DNA from: DATFDN01 sp963818725
GTDB lineage: Bacteria > Pseudomonadota > Alphaproteobacteria > Acetobacterales > Acetobacteraceae
Length of the DNA: 64,000 bases
Direction of reading: 5' to 3'
Assembly (NCBI GenBank): GCA_963818725.1
Contig: CAWFTU010000001.1
Location: forward strand, 1,054,001-1,118,000
The notes under the pieces are model-generated. The model saw only the letters and a program-made list of their open reading frames with translations. It was not told the origin of the DNA and ran no database searches. This document shows positions 36,901 to 46,507 of the stretch, one piece after another (the first letter of the stretch is position 1; every line of letters begins with the position of its first letter). Made by a program: the position numbers and the translations under genes.

Positions 36901-38022
36901 GTGATCGAGGTGGCGGACGTCTTCCGCCGCTTTGCGGCCGACTACCTGGCGGCCCATGGCGCGTCGATGCTGCCATCGCATCGGCGTGCCATCACCGACA
37001 TCCTGGCCTGCCGCACCAAAGCCCTCGGTGGCCACCTCTGGCGTTGCGACCAGTGCAGCGCCGAGCGGTTCGCCTATCACTCCTGCAAGAACCGGAGCTG
37101 TCCCAAATGCCACACCGACCAGACCGAGCGCTGGCTGCAGGCCCGCCAGGCCGAGATGCTGCCGAGCCGCTATTTCCACGTCACCGTCACCATCCCCGAG
37201 GAGTTGCGCGAGGTGCTGCGCACCAACCAGCGCGACGGCTACGCCCTGCTGATGAAAGCCGCGGCCGAGGCGATCATCGAACTCGCCCGCGACCCGCACC
37301 ATGTCGGCGGCACCGTCGGTGTGCTCGCGGTGCTGCACACCTGGACACAGCAACTCGTCTTCCACCCTCACGTCCACTGTCTGGTCACCGGCGGCGGTGT
37401 CTCCGATGACGGTCGCCTGTGGCATCCGGCCCGCACCGATTTCCTCGTGCCGGTCAGGGCACTCGCCAAGCTCGTGCGCGGCAAGCTCAGGGCCGGGTTC
37501 GCGGCGCAGCGTCCCGACCTGGTCCTGCCCGCCGCGGCTTGGGCGAAGCCCTGGGTCGTCCACTGCACCGCCTGGGGCGAGGGCGAGCAGGCCGTGCTGG
37601 ACTATCTCGCCCGCTACGTGTTCCGCGTCGCCATCACCAATGCCCGCATCGTCGGTCTCGACGACCAGACCGTGACCATCCGCCACAGGCACCGCCAATC
37701 CAACCGATGGCGGGCCAGCCGCATCCCGGGCCACGCGTTCATGCGCCGGTTCCTGCAGCACGTGCTGCCCAAGGGCCTGCACAAGGTCCGCTACTTCGGC
37801 CTGTGGCACCATACCAGGCGCGAGCAGGCGGCCCGCGCCCGGCTTCTGCTGCAACTCGACCGTTCGGCTGCGGCCGCGCGCCATGACGAGACGGTCGAGG
37901 TCGCCGCCGGCGCGGCCACAGACCGCGCGCGACCCGACGGCCCCCAGATCTGTCCGTGCTGCCGACAAGGGCATCTTGTCCGCATCCGCCGCCTTTCCCC
38001 CAAGCAGGCGTGCGGACCATGA
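36901..38022 (+). CDS. IS91-family Y1 transposase (HUH nuclease)
   Basis: A 373-residue protein. The N-terminal zinc-binding region CDQCSAERFAYHSCKNRSCPKCH is followed by SRYFHVTVTIPEELR and the HUH motif in HPHVHCLVTGGG. The tyrosine region YLARYVFRVAITNARI comes next, with VTIRHRHRQSNRW and a C-terminal Cys motif CPCCRQGHL. It nicks and relaxes single strands for rolling-circle transposition. It starts (GTG or ATG near 36901) 15 bases after the recombinase stop and appears intact. Confidence 0.92.
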   Translation: MIEVADVFRRFAADYLAAHGASMLPSHRRAITDILACRTKALGGHLWRCDQCSAERFAYHSCKNRSCPKCHTDQTERWLQARQAEMLPSRYFHVTVTIPEELREVLRTNQRDGYALLMKAAAEAIIELARDPHHVGGTVGVLAVLHTWTQQLVFHPHVHCLVTGGGVSDDGRLWHPARTDFLVPVRALAKLVRGKLRAGFAAQRPDLVLPAAAWAKPWVVHCTAWGEGEQAVLDYLARYVFRVAITNARIVGLDDQTVTIRHRHRQSNRWRASRIPGHAFMRRFLQHVLPKGLHKVRYFGLWHHTRREQAARARLLLQLDRSAAAARHDETVEVAAGAATDRARPDGPQICPCCRQGHLVRIRRLSPKQACGP

Positions 38023-38321
38023 CGAGGGCTCCTGTCCCATCCGATCAACACCGCTGTTTGCTGCTCCCCTCCCCAGCACCGCCACGCAGGCGAAGGCGGG
38101 GTGTTGCCCGATATCGTCGCAGTTCGGTCAATGGCGCCCGAAACAGCTGCTTCGGATTGACGGGCCCGCCCGCACACCCGACCTCATCCCGGGTCGCGCG
38201 CGCTTGTTTGGGCTCGCTGCGCCGCCAGCAGCGCCAATCGCTGGCGCACCCGAATTTCATAGCCAGGCGCCTGACCTGAAAATTCCAAAGGCCGCAATCG
38301 CGCCAAGCCGTTCAGTCCAAC

Positions 38322-38745
38322 CAAGTTTCTGCATCGGCTACGCGACGCAGAAACTCTTAAATCGTTTTCCTGCCGCCGGGGTCCCCCCGGCGGGGTGGGC
38401 GCGCGGTCGCGCTATGTGAAAATTTGGATTTTGACACTTTATTAAGGGGCAGGCGCCGCTCAGCGGACTGGGGAGTCCTCCGCCCCGCACTCACTTGTGC
38501 GGAGGGCCGAGATCACGACCGAGCTGTCCACCACCACGCGCCCCACCGGGACAGGAGGACACACCCCACGGGACGTGTCCCGCCCTCATGCGGCGTGGTG
38601 CGTCACGCTGTCAAAGGGCGACCGGCAGAACGGAGCGGCGCGGTCCGGCGTGTGCCCTGGCTGCCCGCCGCCCTTGTTGACCGCCGCCGGAGGGCGAGCG
38701 CCGCCCGGCTTGCCTTCGCCGCGCGCGACCCCAAGCTTGCAACGC
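38322..38745. other. non-coding junction region right of the IS91-type element
   Basis: It contains the AGTTTCTGC/GCAGAAACT hairpin at its left edge, the AT-rich tract AAAATTTGGATTTTGACAC at about 38420, and a GC-rich hairpin around 38475-38505 (GGAGTCCTCCG, CGGAGGG). No gene is supported before the small CDS at 38746. Confidence 0.4.
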
Positions 38746-38946
38746 ATGTTCGTCGTCGATGAGGAGACCGCCGCAGCGATCCGCCGCGCCTGGGAAGAGG
38801 GCGGCGAGCTGGCCGGCGTGGTCGAGCTGCGCCGCCACTTCCCGCTCATCGCCGACAACGCGCACGCGCGGCGGTGCGTGCGGGCTATCGTGGGCTGGGC
38901 ACAGCCGTCGCAGCCCGCGTCGGACCAGGAACGGGGACAAGGCTGA
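38746..38946 (+). CDS. small conserved-looking protein (66 aa)
   Basis: MFVVDEETAAAIRRAWEEGGELAGVVELRRHFPLIADNAHARRCVRAIVGW followed by a polar tail. It resembles short proteins often found near mobile elements in alphaproteobacteria. Helices with an EEGGEL turn suggest a small DNA-binding or adaptor fold, but I cannot name the family. The long upstream extension of the frame (from 38497) is Arg/Pro-rich and unlikely to be coding. Confidence 0.55.
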   Translation: MFVVDEETAAAIRRAWEEGGELAGVVELRRHFPLIADNAHARRCVRAIVGWAQPSQPASDQERGQG

Positions 38947-39657
38947 GGCGGGCGCAGGACGGCCGAAACAGGCCCGTGCACTCGGACCCGGATTTGTCGG
39001 CGCGCGAGCCAAAAGCAACTATATGGAAAGTCCGCTTAGAGGTTCGGCTAGTTAAAACGTCTTTACGTCGAACCCAAGATATCGCATCGATTTCACCGTG
39101 CGCCCATTGCAGATGGGTATGTCTTCGCCATTAACCCAGCCGAAGGTCTCCTGAACACAGCTTCGCCCGAACCATGCCAACGCATACTCTCCGTTGAAGA
39201 TGCAGTTTCCCATACGTTCGACGAAATCGCCTGACCCGAAAAGTAGATAGGTCAAGGTCTTCTTTACTTGACGTAAATCGTTATCACGCTTAAAGTCACA
39301 CCGCAGGGCGGCCATAGCACCCTTGTGGAAGCGAAGCAAATCATGGAACGAATGGCAAACTGTAAGCGCGTCAAACAGCTGATCGTAGCTCGCCTCGATG
39401 ATTTTTTCTGATGTCCCCAGCACCGTCTAAATCCTCGCGTAGTTGGCGGGCATCACATCGTCCAAATACGACCACCTCTGCCCGAACCATTTTTCAACAT
39501 GGAGTCGCGCGTTCTGTTCCAGGTCGGCACCATGTCGTATAGGAGTAGTCTCGTAAGAGTCCCCCTGTGCGAATTTTTCCCGAATGAAGCTGAAAAAACT
39601 ATCCATTTCTATACGGAACGGTAAGATTTCCTCTGGTTGTTGACGCTGGTTAAAATC

Positions 39658-40961
39658 CAGGGCTGTTCAACGCTCTTTTCTTTGGGGTTTGGGGCCGGGT
39701 GAGGCTGCAATGCCACATGCCGATGCAAACCGCCCTGTGATGGCTGCGTAGGGGTTCCTGCGACGCGGACCCTCTGCCTCCCTGGCTGGCAACCGTCACA
39801 GCCGTACACGAGGTTGCCATGGCGCCGTTCGCCCCTTTTGTCAGCTTGCTGGCCGACATCGAAGACCCAAGGCGGGCCGAGGGCAAGCTGTATCGACTGC
39901 CGCACGTCGTGGTGTTCGCCATCCTGGCGATCGTCGCTGGCGCCAACTCCTACCGAACGGTCCACAGCTTCATCGATGTTCACCTGGCCCAGTTGCGCGA
40001 TGCGTTCGGCGTGACGTGGCGCAAAGCCCCCGCCTACACGACGATCCGTGGTGTCCTGCAGCAACTCGACCCGCTCTCGGTCGAGGCGGTGTTTCGCCGC
40101 CATGCCGCGGCCTTGAACGATGCCGCCACGGCCGGGGACCACCGCCATGTGGCCATTGACGGCAAGACCTTGCGCCGCAGCTTCGACAACTTCCTCGACC
40201 GCCGTGCCGCGCACCTGCTGAGCGCCTTCGCCTCCGATACGGCTCTGGTGCTGGCGCACCTCGACTGTGACGACAAGTCCAATGAGATCCCGACCGTGCA
40301 GACCCTGATCGGCGCTCTTGGGCTGAGCGGTGCCGTGGTCACGGTCGACGCCATGCACTGTCAAAAAAATCCTTCGCGCAGGCCGCTGCAGGCGGCGTTC
40401 ACCTGATGGCCCAGGTCAAAGCCAATCAGCCCGCCCTGCATCACATCATTGCCGACTTGTGCGAGACCGCCGTGCCGCTCGATAGCACCCGCACGGTCGA
40501 CAAGAAGCGCCGTTCCCGTGACGAGGCCCGCCAAGTCGAGGTGTTCGCGCCGGGCGATCGCCTCGCCAAAACCGAGTGGGCTGGCCACCTCCGCGCGGTG
40601 ATCCGCGTCCATCGCGACGTTCTCACCCGCTCCGCCGCGACCGGATTGTGGCGCGCCACCAGCGAGACCGCCTTGTTCGTCAGCGACATCGTCCTGCCGG
40701 CCGCCGTCTGCGCCAAGGCCATCCGCGACCACTGGAATATTGAGAACCGCTCCCACTACGTCCGCGACACCAGCTTCGCCGAAGACGCCAGCCGCATCCG
40801 TTGCAACCCGGGCATCTTCGCCCGCCTGCGCTCGTTCGCCACCAACATCTTGCGCTTCAATGGCATCCACAACATCTCAGACGGGCGGCACCGCATTGCC
40901 TTCGGCGGCATCGACGCAATCCTCAGCATGCGCGTCATGAATTGAGCGTTGAACAGCCCTG
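39658..40961 (+). mobile_element. ISAs1-family-like element (1304 bp)
   Basis: Perfect inverted ends CAGGGCTGTTCAACGCTC at 39658 and its complement ending at 40961, typical of ISAs1. A perfect 10-bp target duplication GGTTAAAATC (39648-39657, 40962-40971) flanks it. The target is the PLD-like gene. Confidence 0.95.
39819..40945 (+). CDS. ISAs1-type DDE transposase in two frames joined at an A7 run
   Basis: The first frame (39819-40406) has MAPFAPFVSLLADIEDPRRAEGKLYRLPHVV, HVAIDGKTLRRSF (first Asp) and VVTVDAMHCQK (second Asp). The second (40406-40945) has HLMAQVKANQPALH, WNIENRSHYVRDTSFAEDASRI (Glu region) and the conserved C-terminus. At 40364-40372 the sequence CAAAAAAAT separates the frames. 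A -1 slip on the seven A residues restores MHCQKKSFAQAAAAGVHLMAQVKANQP. The run could support productive slippage or be a one-base mutation or sequencing error. All catalytic motifs are intact. Confidence 0.85.
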
Positions 40962-41612
40962 GGTTAAAATCCTTGTAAATCCGTTCCAGTTTCCGAAATG
41001 CTGTCATGAAGTCTTGATAGGTTTTCCTGTAATCGTCGAGATAAACTCGTTCCTTGGATTTTTGAGGTCTGCCAACCCGAACCCCACCACCTGGTGAGAC
41101 ATCGCCGAACGCACTTATTATCTTGCTCTCTATTGCAGCTTCATTGGATGCCTTGTTGTCCGCGATGATCGCCTTGAACGACCGCAGGATTTTTTGGTCG
41201 AGTACCGCGGCTTCATCCCAATAGGCTTGGAAAAGCTGGACAAGCTGGTCGAACCGAGGGTCTTCTCGGTCAATGCCAACGCATACCTCGCGGTTCGACT
41301 GAACCCCGGAGTCTGTGAGGTTGGCTGAACCAACTAATGCCACCTCATCGCCGAATATGTAAATCTTCGCGTGGAAGCGAGATGATGTAAAATGTCGCAT
41401 TGGAACGTTGAGCTTGGCAACCTCCCTAAGATCATCCGGGTTAGTCGCGGTTGAGAGGCGTACAACGAGCTTTACCGAGCATTTTCTGCCAACTATTTCG
41501 CGGACTAAATTGCTGTTCGAAAAAAATGGGGAGGCTAACAGCACCCCGCGTGATGTCTGCGTATATCGTTCAAAGGCAGCGCGTACTGTGTCGCGTGGGC
41601 CGTTCGTAAAAA

Positions 41613-42188
41613 TCATAAATCACCAATGAGTTCAGGCATTCCCCAAACAGCCAACCTCGAAATCGTCGCCTGACTGACGTTGTAGCTGCGAGCAACGCTG
41701 CGCTGCGTTTCGCCTGCCTCGATCCGCGCCTGTACTTCGCGCTGCTGGTGAGGGGTGAGGATCGGCTTGCGCCCGAATTTCACGCCCTTCGCCTTCGCGT
41801 CGGCGCGGCCCCGCGCCGTGCGTTCGAGGATGCGGCGGCGTTCGAGCTTCGCCGCCACGCCAAGGATCGCGAACACAATCTCGGCAAAGTCGGACGTGGT
41901 GTCGAGGAACGGCTCGGCCAGTGACCGGATGCCAGCCCCGGCCCGCTGCATGTCGCGGGCGATCACCAGAAGGTCGGTCGTGTCGCGCGAGAGGCGGTCA
42001 ACCGCCGGGATGATAACCACGTCGCCGTGCGAGAGGGCGGACATCAGCTTGCGAAGCTGTGGCCGGTCGGCGGTTGCGCCGGTCAGCTTGTCGCGGAACA
42101 CCTTCTCACACCCGGCAGCCTTGAGCTGGGAGAGCTGGCCGGTGAGGCCTTGGGCGTCGGTGGAGACACGGGCGTAGCCGTAGATCAT
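41613..42188 (-). CDS. serine recombinase (Tn3-type resolvase/invertase)
   Basis: A complete 191-residue small serine recombinase. MIYGYARVSTDAQGLTGQLSQL contains the catalytic Ser9; FRDKLTGATADRPQLRKLMSAL and VVIIPAVDRLSRDTTDLL hold the active-site Arg residues. The C-terminal helix-turn-helix reads ETQRSVARSYNVSQATISRL. It resolves or inverts DNA at paired res sites. The last codons overlap the PLD-like gene by four bases (ATGA), so the two are co-translated. The pair sits between an ISAs1-interrupted stretch and IS1182 copy B and may be the remains of a larger mobile island. Confidence 0.95.
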   Translation of the reverse strand: MIYGYARVSTDAQGLTGQLSQLKAAGCEKVFRDKLTGATADRPQLRKLMSALSHGDVVIIPAVDRLSRDTTDLLVIARDMQRAGAGIRSLAEPFLDTTSDFAEIVFAILGVAAKLERRRILERTARGRADAKAKGVKFGRKPILTPHQQREVQARIEAGETQRSVARSYNVSQATISRLAVWGMPELIGDL

Positions 42189-42235
42189 GCGCCCGATTCT
42201 GCATCAGAATTCTGCATCGAGAAAGCCCAAAAAAT
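42189..42235. promoter_or_regulatory. candidate res/operator repeat upstream of the resolvase
   Basis: Directly upstream of the resolvase start are two direct copies of ATTCTGCATC (about 42195-42204 and 42208-42217), overlapping the partial palindrome GCAGAATTCTGC-like arrangement. Resolvases bind such sites upstream of their own genes, so it is a candidate res subsite or operator. Confidence 0.4.
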
Positions 42236-42266
42236 TCAGGCGTCTAGATTTGATGCAAATGTCTCA

Positions 42267-43986
42267 CAGACCGTGCGAAAACTCGCTGGGGCGGCAATGC
42301 TGGTGAAATCGGCAGTCGGAGGTGCACGCCGAGGTCCCGGTGAGCCGAACGGGCGATTTCAAGAAATCCCCGGTTCCACATCGTGGCTGCCGGCGATCCT
42401 GCCAGCCGGTCCGGGGAAACCCCGCCAGCAGCAGCCTTTCAGGCCGCCACCGCGGCCATCAGCTGCGCGAAGCCGACGATGTTGAGCACCCGCCGGAGAT
42501 TGTAGGCGAGCGCGGTCAGACTGAACTCGGCGCGGACCTTCTCCAGGCCACGCATCAGGAACGCGCCCTGGTTCATCCATTGCTTGATCGTGCCGAACGG
42601 ATGCTCGACCGTCTCGCGACGGCGGTCGAGAACGCCTGGACGGTTCGCCAACCGGGCCTGCATCCGGTCCAGGACCGCTTCGTTCTCCAGACGAGAGGCC
42701 GTGCGAAACTTGCCCGCCGTGCACTGCGAACGGATTGTGCAATCGTCGCACGCCAGCTTGTTGGCGTAGTTGATCTTCTTCAGCCCACGCAGGAGAGACG
42801 ATGAATACGGATGAAGGCGTTGACCCGCTGGGCAAACATAGCTGTCGCTGTCTGCGTCGTAGCGGAACTCATCCTTGCGGAACAGGCCGGCCTTGACCGA
42901 GGGACCGCGCTGCGGACGCGGCACGTAGGGCACAATCCCGGCGTTCTCGCAGGCCTCAATGTCCTCAACCTTGAAGTAACCCTTGTCGGCCACGGCCTCG
43001 ATTGTCTCGACACCGAGAACCTCCTTCGCCGGCGCCGCGGTCTGCGTCAGCAGCCCCATGTCGAGGACCTGGTTGCTGACCTGCTGCTCGACGATCAGCT
43101 TGTGCTTGGCATCCACCGCAACCTGGACGTTGTAGCCCACCGCGACATGCGTGTGCGCCGCCATCCCCTCGTCTGGCTATTCCAGCGGCTTCGCCGCAGG
43201 AACCTTGGCCAGCCTCGCCCGGCTGTCGGGATCGGTCAGCGAGATCTGGTCCTCGCCGGTGCGGTCGAGCTGCGCCAACATGTCCTGGCACCGCGTACGA
43301 CGGGAGCGGATGGCGGCGATCTTCTCGGCCAGGTTGTCGACCCGCGAGCCACTTGTTGTGGTCTCGGCGGCATCGCTCTGGTCAAGACGCTGGAGGTAAT
43401 CGTCGAGCTTGGCATCGGCCAATTCGATAAACCTGGTCAGCGAGGCGCGGGTGAAGTTGCGGTCCTTGTTGTTGACCGCCTTGATGCGGGTGCCATCCAC
43501 CGCCAGCAGTTCGCGACCGAACAGATCCAGCTGACGGCACAGCAGCACGAACTGCCGAAAGACCGGGCGGAACGCTTTGCGGTTACCGCGGCGGAAATCG
43601 GCGATGGTCTTGTGGTCCGGCTTCAGGTGACGCAGCAGCCAAATGACTTCGATGTTGCGATGGGTCTCGGCTTCCAGACGGCGACTGGATCGGACGCGGT
43701 TCAGATAACCGTAGATGTAGAGCTTCAACAGATCGGCGGGCGCATAGCCCGGCCGGCCGGTTCGCTGGGCGGAGACGCGGATAAAGCCCGCTGCGGTCAG
43801 ATCCAATCCATCAACGAAGGCTTCAATGAACCGGACGGGGTTCTCGGGGCCGACGTAATCATCGAGCAATTCTGGAAGCAGCAGCGTCTGGGATCGGTCG
43901 TGACCGGCGATGTGCGTCATGACCCCGAGTCTAACGCATCTTGCGTCGAGCCGGAATCCGTTGCGGCACAGATTTCACACGGTCTG
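42267..43986 (-). mobile_element. IS1182-family-like element, copy B (1720 bp)
   Basis: The inverted ends start CAGACCGTGCGAAAAC (42267) and CAGACCGTGTGAAATC (43986, minus). The 4-bp target duplication CTCA flanks both sides (42263-42266, 43987-43990). It is 54 bp shorter than copy A, in the opposite orientation, and several percent diverged from it. Confidence 0.93.
42439..43920 (-). CDS. IS1182-type transposase, copy B, two halves separated by an in-frame TAG
   Basis: The first half (43920-43177) runs MTHIAGHDRSQTLLLPELLDDYVG to PAAKPLE, including LLAVDGTRIKAVNN (first Asp), and stops at TAG 43177-43179. The second half (from 43164, MAAHTHVAVGYNVQVAVDAKHKLIVEQQVSNQ) is in the same frame and has VADKGYFKVEDIEAC (second Asp), zinc-like Cys residues CDDCTIRSQC and ETVEHPFGTIKQWMN (Glu). 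Typical IS1182 transposases are one chain with the VGYNVQ segment internal, so the stop either inactivates the enzyme or is read through. Because copy A has the same TAG, it predates the split of the two copies. Confidence 0.88.
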
Positions 43987-44107
43987 CTCAAATTCTGCAA
44001 CCGCACACAGCGGATGTCGTTTCAGCGAACTGCTAGTGAATAGAACCCGACGGACGAGTCCGAAAGAGCGATGCCCTCGGCCCGGCGTTATATCCGGAAT
44101 CGGGTGC

Positions 44108-44164
44108 ATGCGCACCGGCATCAGCATAGACGTCACCGCTCGTGACCGCGAGCGATTGCTCGGC
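44108..44164 (+). pseudogene. IS630-family transposase N-terminal relic
   Basis: MRTGISIDVTARDRERLLG matches the characteristic first residues of IS630-type transposases from alphaproteobacteria, after which similarity is lost. It lies just right of IS1182 copy B; no ends can be seen. Confidence 0.5.
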
Positions 44165-44304
44165 TACCCACACCGCTCCGTGGCACTTCCCTTATGGCTT
44201 GCGCGAAACTTGGATCGCCGCTTTCGCAGGAATGGACGAGGATGTGCCGCCGCACATACCCAAAGATTAACGACAGGCCCCACCCGGCTATTCGGCCTTG
44301 CTCT

Positions 44305-44802
44305 TCAGTGGGTGTTCGCTGCACTTTCCTTCGGAGCTGGCAACACTCCGACTTGCTTCATTGCCGTCGCCAAATCATAGTAGTCACGATCCCATGCCAG
44401 TTTTCCTGACGCCTCGCCGACGACCGAGACACCGCGTACATCAAAGTGCTTATTGGTTTTGAATAAACCGACGTCGGTCCCGGTCATGGTCCATTCCATG
44501 TAACCATTCCCGTCCTGCAGGAAGCTCTTGGTTAGCACGAAATGGATGTCGGGAGAAACGTCGAAAGTGAGCTTGACAAACTTGCGCAGGGCGTCCCGGC
44601 CGTGATTGACCGCCCCGAGAGTTACGTCTTCAAACACAACGTCATCGGCATACATCGCGACCACCTTATCCGGGTCGTGCGAGTTCCAAGCAGCAATGAC
44701 CTGCTCGAACACGTCAGCCGCCGCAGCTGGACGCGCGCCGTAACACAACGTTAGGCAGAGCATGGCGGTCAGGAACTTTGGAACAAAGCTCGAGTAGCTC
44801 AT
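44305..44802 (-). CDS. exported SnoaL/NTF2-like protein
   Basis: A 165-residue protein with signal peptide (FLTAMLCLTLCYGARPAAAA, cleavage after AAAA) and an NTF2-like domain: FEQVIAAWNSHDPDKVVAMYADDVVFEDVTLGAVNHGRDALRKFVKLTF..., GYMEWTMTGTDVG, LAWDRDYYDLATAMKQVG. Such proteins serve as small periplasmic ligand-binding or isomerase-like scaffolds; the substrate is unknown. GGGAGGAAG lies upstream. It may be co-transcribed with the FAD oxidoreductase upstream (36-base gap), suggesting a role in the same oxidative pathway. Confidence 0.85.
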   Translation of the reverse strand: MSYSSFVPKFLTAMLCLTLCYGARPAAAADVFEQVIAAWNSHDPDKVVAMYADDVVFEDVTLGAVNHGRDALRKFVKLTFDVSPDIHFVLTKSFLQDGNGYMEWTMTGTDVGLFKTNKHFDVRGVSVVGEASGKLAWDRDYYDLATAMKQVGVLPAPKESAANTH

Positions 44803-44838
44803 AGGTTTCTTCCTCCCTGTAGTTGAGCCAACAAATGG

Positions 44839-46209
44839 TTATTCGTCCGCCGACGGTCTCCGATCAAAGCGGTGGCGCAGCACTCGCCACATTAGCGCGG
44901 GCGCCATCAGGGTGGGCGGCGGGGCGAGCAGGTGCATGACCCTCACGAACGCAGCCGCCACGACGGGGTCGTCCACGGCCGCCTTCCGCACCCGCGCCAT
45001 ATACGCGTTGATCAGCCGCACCGGGAACGGCCGCGGTCCCGGAACCTGCGGCAGGGCGAGATCGCCGCCCACCGCCATCTGCCAGGGCACGTCGATGATC
45101 TTCGCCGCGGCGGCGAAGAAGCGGGCCGCCAGCCGGTTCGGCGCCTCTGCTAGCGCATCGCGGAGTGCCAAAGCCTCGCACGCCGCCACCGTCATGCCCT
45201 GACCATAGATCGGGTTGAAGCTCGCCAGAGCATCGCCCATGGCGAGAAAGCCATCCGGGAATTTGCGCATTTGCTCGTAGCGCCAGCGCTGGCTGCGCTG
45301 GAAGTTGTAGGTCATCACCGGACCGAGCAACTTCGCCTCATCGGCCAGCGCCGCGATCTCACGGCTGCCGACCTCTTCTGCGCGCCGGCGCAGTGCCTCC
45401 AGCGCCGTCTCGACATGGTCGCCGGCGTAGCCGCCAACCCCGGCCACCCAGCGGGCGCGGCCCTGCTCATCCGGCTCCTGCGCGATCAGGACGTAGGGCC
45501 GCGGTAGCGCCGGAGTGGCTGTGCCGACCACGACGCTCGGCTCGCCATCTAGCAGCGTGTCGCGCCTAAAATAAGCGCTTGTGTAGGCGAGCCCGATCGT
45601 CACACCCTCCTCGGTGGGCGATCCGTAGCCCCAATCGCGCAGCCAAAACGGGCTGCGCGAGCCGCGGCCGGTGCAATCGACCACCAGCGCCGCCGGCCAC
45701 GTCTCGGGGGCACCACCTGCGCGTTGCAGCTGCACGCCCGTCACTCGGCCGACCTCGTGTGTCGGTGCTAGCACGCCGATGCCGGACAAGACGCGCACGC
45801 GGGGCCATTCGCGTAACCGACGCCGCAACTCCTCCTCAATCAGCAGTCGGCTCGCGCCCACCGCTGTGGTACCGAGCGTGCTGCGGGCGAAGCGTCGTCC
45901 ATTGGCCTCAACTGCCACTTTAAAACCGATGTCGCCGGGCTGCGCTCCCTGCGCCAGTAGGGCGTCGGTGAAGCCGGGGAACAGTTCTTCCAGCACTTGT
46001 AGCCCACGCGCCAGCAGCCCGTGCGGATGAATGGCGTGAGGCGTACCTTTACGCGCGGCGGCGTGCTCGGGCAGGTCATCGCGTTCGAGCAAAACGACCT
46101 CGGCATAGCGGTCCGCCAACACCCGCGTCGCCAGCAACCCGGCGATGCTTGCGCCGATAACGATGGCACGCCGCTCGGCGGGAGGGGTTGCAGAGCGCGT
46201 CGTATCCAT
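44839..46209 (-). CDS. FAD-dependent monooxygenase/dehydrogenase-like oxidoreductase
   Basis: From ATG 46209 (456 residues) with GGAG upstream. The N-terminal dinucleotide-binding motif is AIVIGASIAGLLATRVLADRYAEVVLLERDD. Then come ASRLLIEEELRRRL, VVDCTGRGSRSPFWL and the second FAD motif FLAMGDALASFNPIYGQGMTVAACEA (GD motif). This is the pattern of para-hydroxybenzoate-hydroxylase-like or geranylgeranyl-reductase-like flavoproteins. It would oxidise or reduce an organic substrate with NAD(P)H; the substrate is unknown. The gene is intact and probably forms a unit with the NTF2-like gene downstream. Confidence 0.9.
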   Translation of the reverse strand: MDTTRSATPPAERRAIVIGASIAGLLATRVLADRYAEVVLLERDDLPEHAAARKGTPHAIHPHGLLARGLQVLEELFPGFTDALLAQGAQPGDIGFKVAVEANGRRFARSTLGTTAVGASRLLIEEELRRRLREWPRVRVLSGIGVLAPTHEVGRVTGVQLQRAGGAPETWPAALVVDCTGRGSRSPFWLRDWGYGSPTEEGVTIGLAYTSAYFRRDTLLDGEPSVVVGTATPALPRPYVLIAQEPDEQGRARWVAGVGGYAGDHVETALEALRRRAEEVGSREIAALADEAKLLGPVMTYNFQRSQRWRYEQMRKFPDGFLAMGDALASFNPIYGQGMTVAACEALALRDALAEAPNRLAARFFAAAAKIIDVPWQMAVGGDLALPQVPGPRPFPVRLINAYMARVRKAAVDDPVVAAAFVRVMHLLAPPPTLMAPALMWRVLRHRFDRRPSADE

Positions 46210-46507
46210 GACGGGTCTCCTCAAGCGCGAGTGCGGAGGTGTTTCACTTATGTCGCGGGAAGGCGCTGCCCGGCTCCGAGTGGGCAGCCGAATGTAATCG
46301 AACTGGTGGCCGTCATGATGTGATGTGTGTCACAGCCAATCAGTCAACTGCCCGTGATCGCACATCCTGTTCCGAAACACGCGGCTCGCCGATTGTCCCG
46401 AAACGCTTTTTCCGTTCGTCGGGAATCGGCGAGGCGGCTTCCAACGGGGCAGCCCGTTGTCGGCGCGTTCGAGAGCCAAGCTGAGTTTCGGAAAGTGTTG
46501 ATATTTA
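46210..46507. other. intergenic stretch left of IS5-type copy 2
   Basis: It holds the FAD-oxidoreductase upstream region, including the TGTGATGTGTGTCACA palindrome at about 46318-46333, a possible operator. The missing N-terminus of the large serine recombinase is not present here, so the IS-flanking sequences do not belong together. Confidence 0.4.

Larger units (their letters stand above)
35926..38321 (+). mobile_element. IS91-family-like element with tyrosine recombinase gene
   Basis: A perfect 16-base inverted repeat, GTTGGACTGAACGGCT at 35926-35941 and AGCCGTTCAGTCCAAC at 38306-38321, marks plausible ends. A further hairpin (AGTTTCTGC...GCAGAAACT, 38324-38354) lies just outside, and the tetranucleotide CAAG adjoins the right end, as in IS91-type targets. 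The cargo order recombinase-then-Y1-transposase is a known arrangement for IS91-type elements. No target duplication is seen, as expected for rolling-circle transposition. Confidence 0.75.
39052..41616 (-). pseudogene. PLD-like nuclease-domain protein, split by an ISAs1 element and carrying an amber codon
   Basis: The N-terminal part (41616 to 40972) is a single PLD-type domain: FHAKIYIFGDEVALVGSAN gives the HxK motif (H82, K84) and N99, after GVLLASPFFSNSNLVREIV. The gene is interrupted by an ISAs1 element with 10-bp duplication. After excision KDFN continues QRQQPEEILPFRIEMDSFFSF... to NYARI, then TAG at 39427-39429. The same frame goes on TVLGTSEKIIEASYDQLFDAL... to 39052. About 430 residues were intended. 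The start ATGA overlaps the resolvase stop, so both form one operon. PLD proteins of this type are nucleases, often in restriction or defence contexts. AT-richer than its neighbours, indicating transfer. Confidence 0.85.

Noticed and set aside
42811..44043. A 410-codon plus-strand ORF across IS1182 copy B
   Set aside because: Antisense of the transposase; the same shadow appears opposite copy A.
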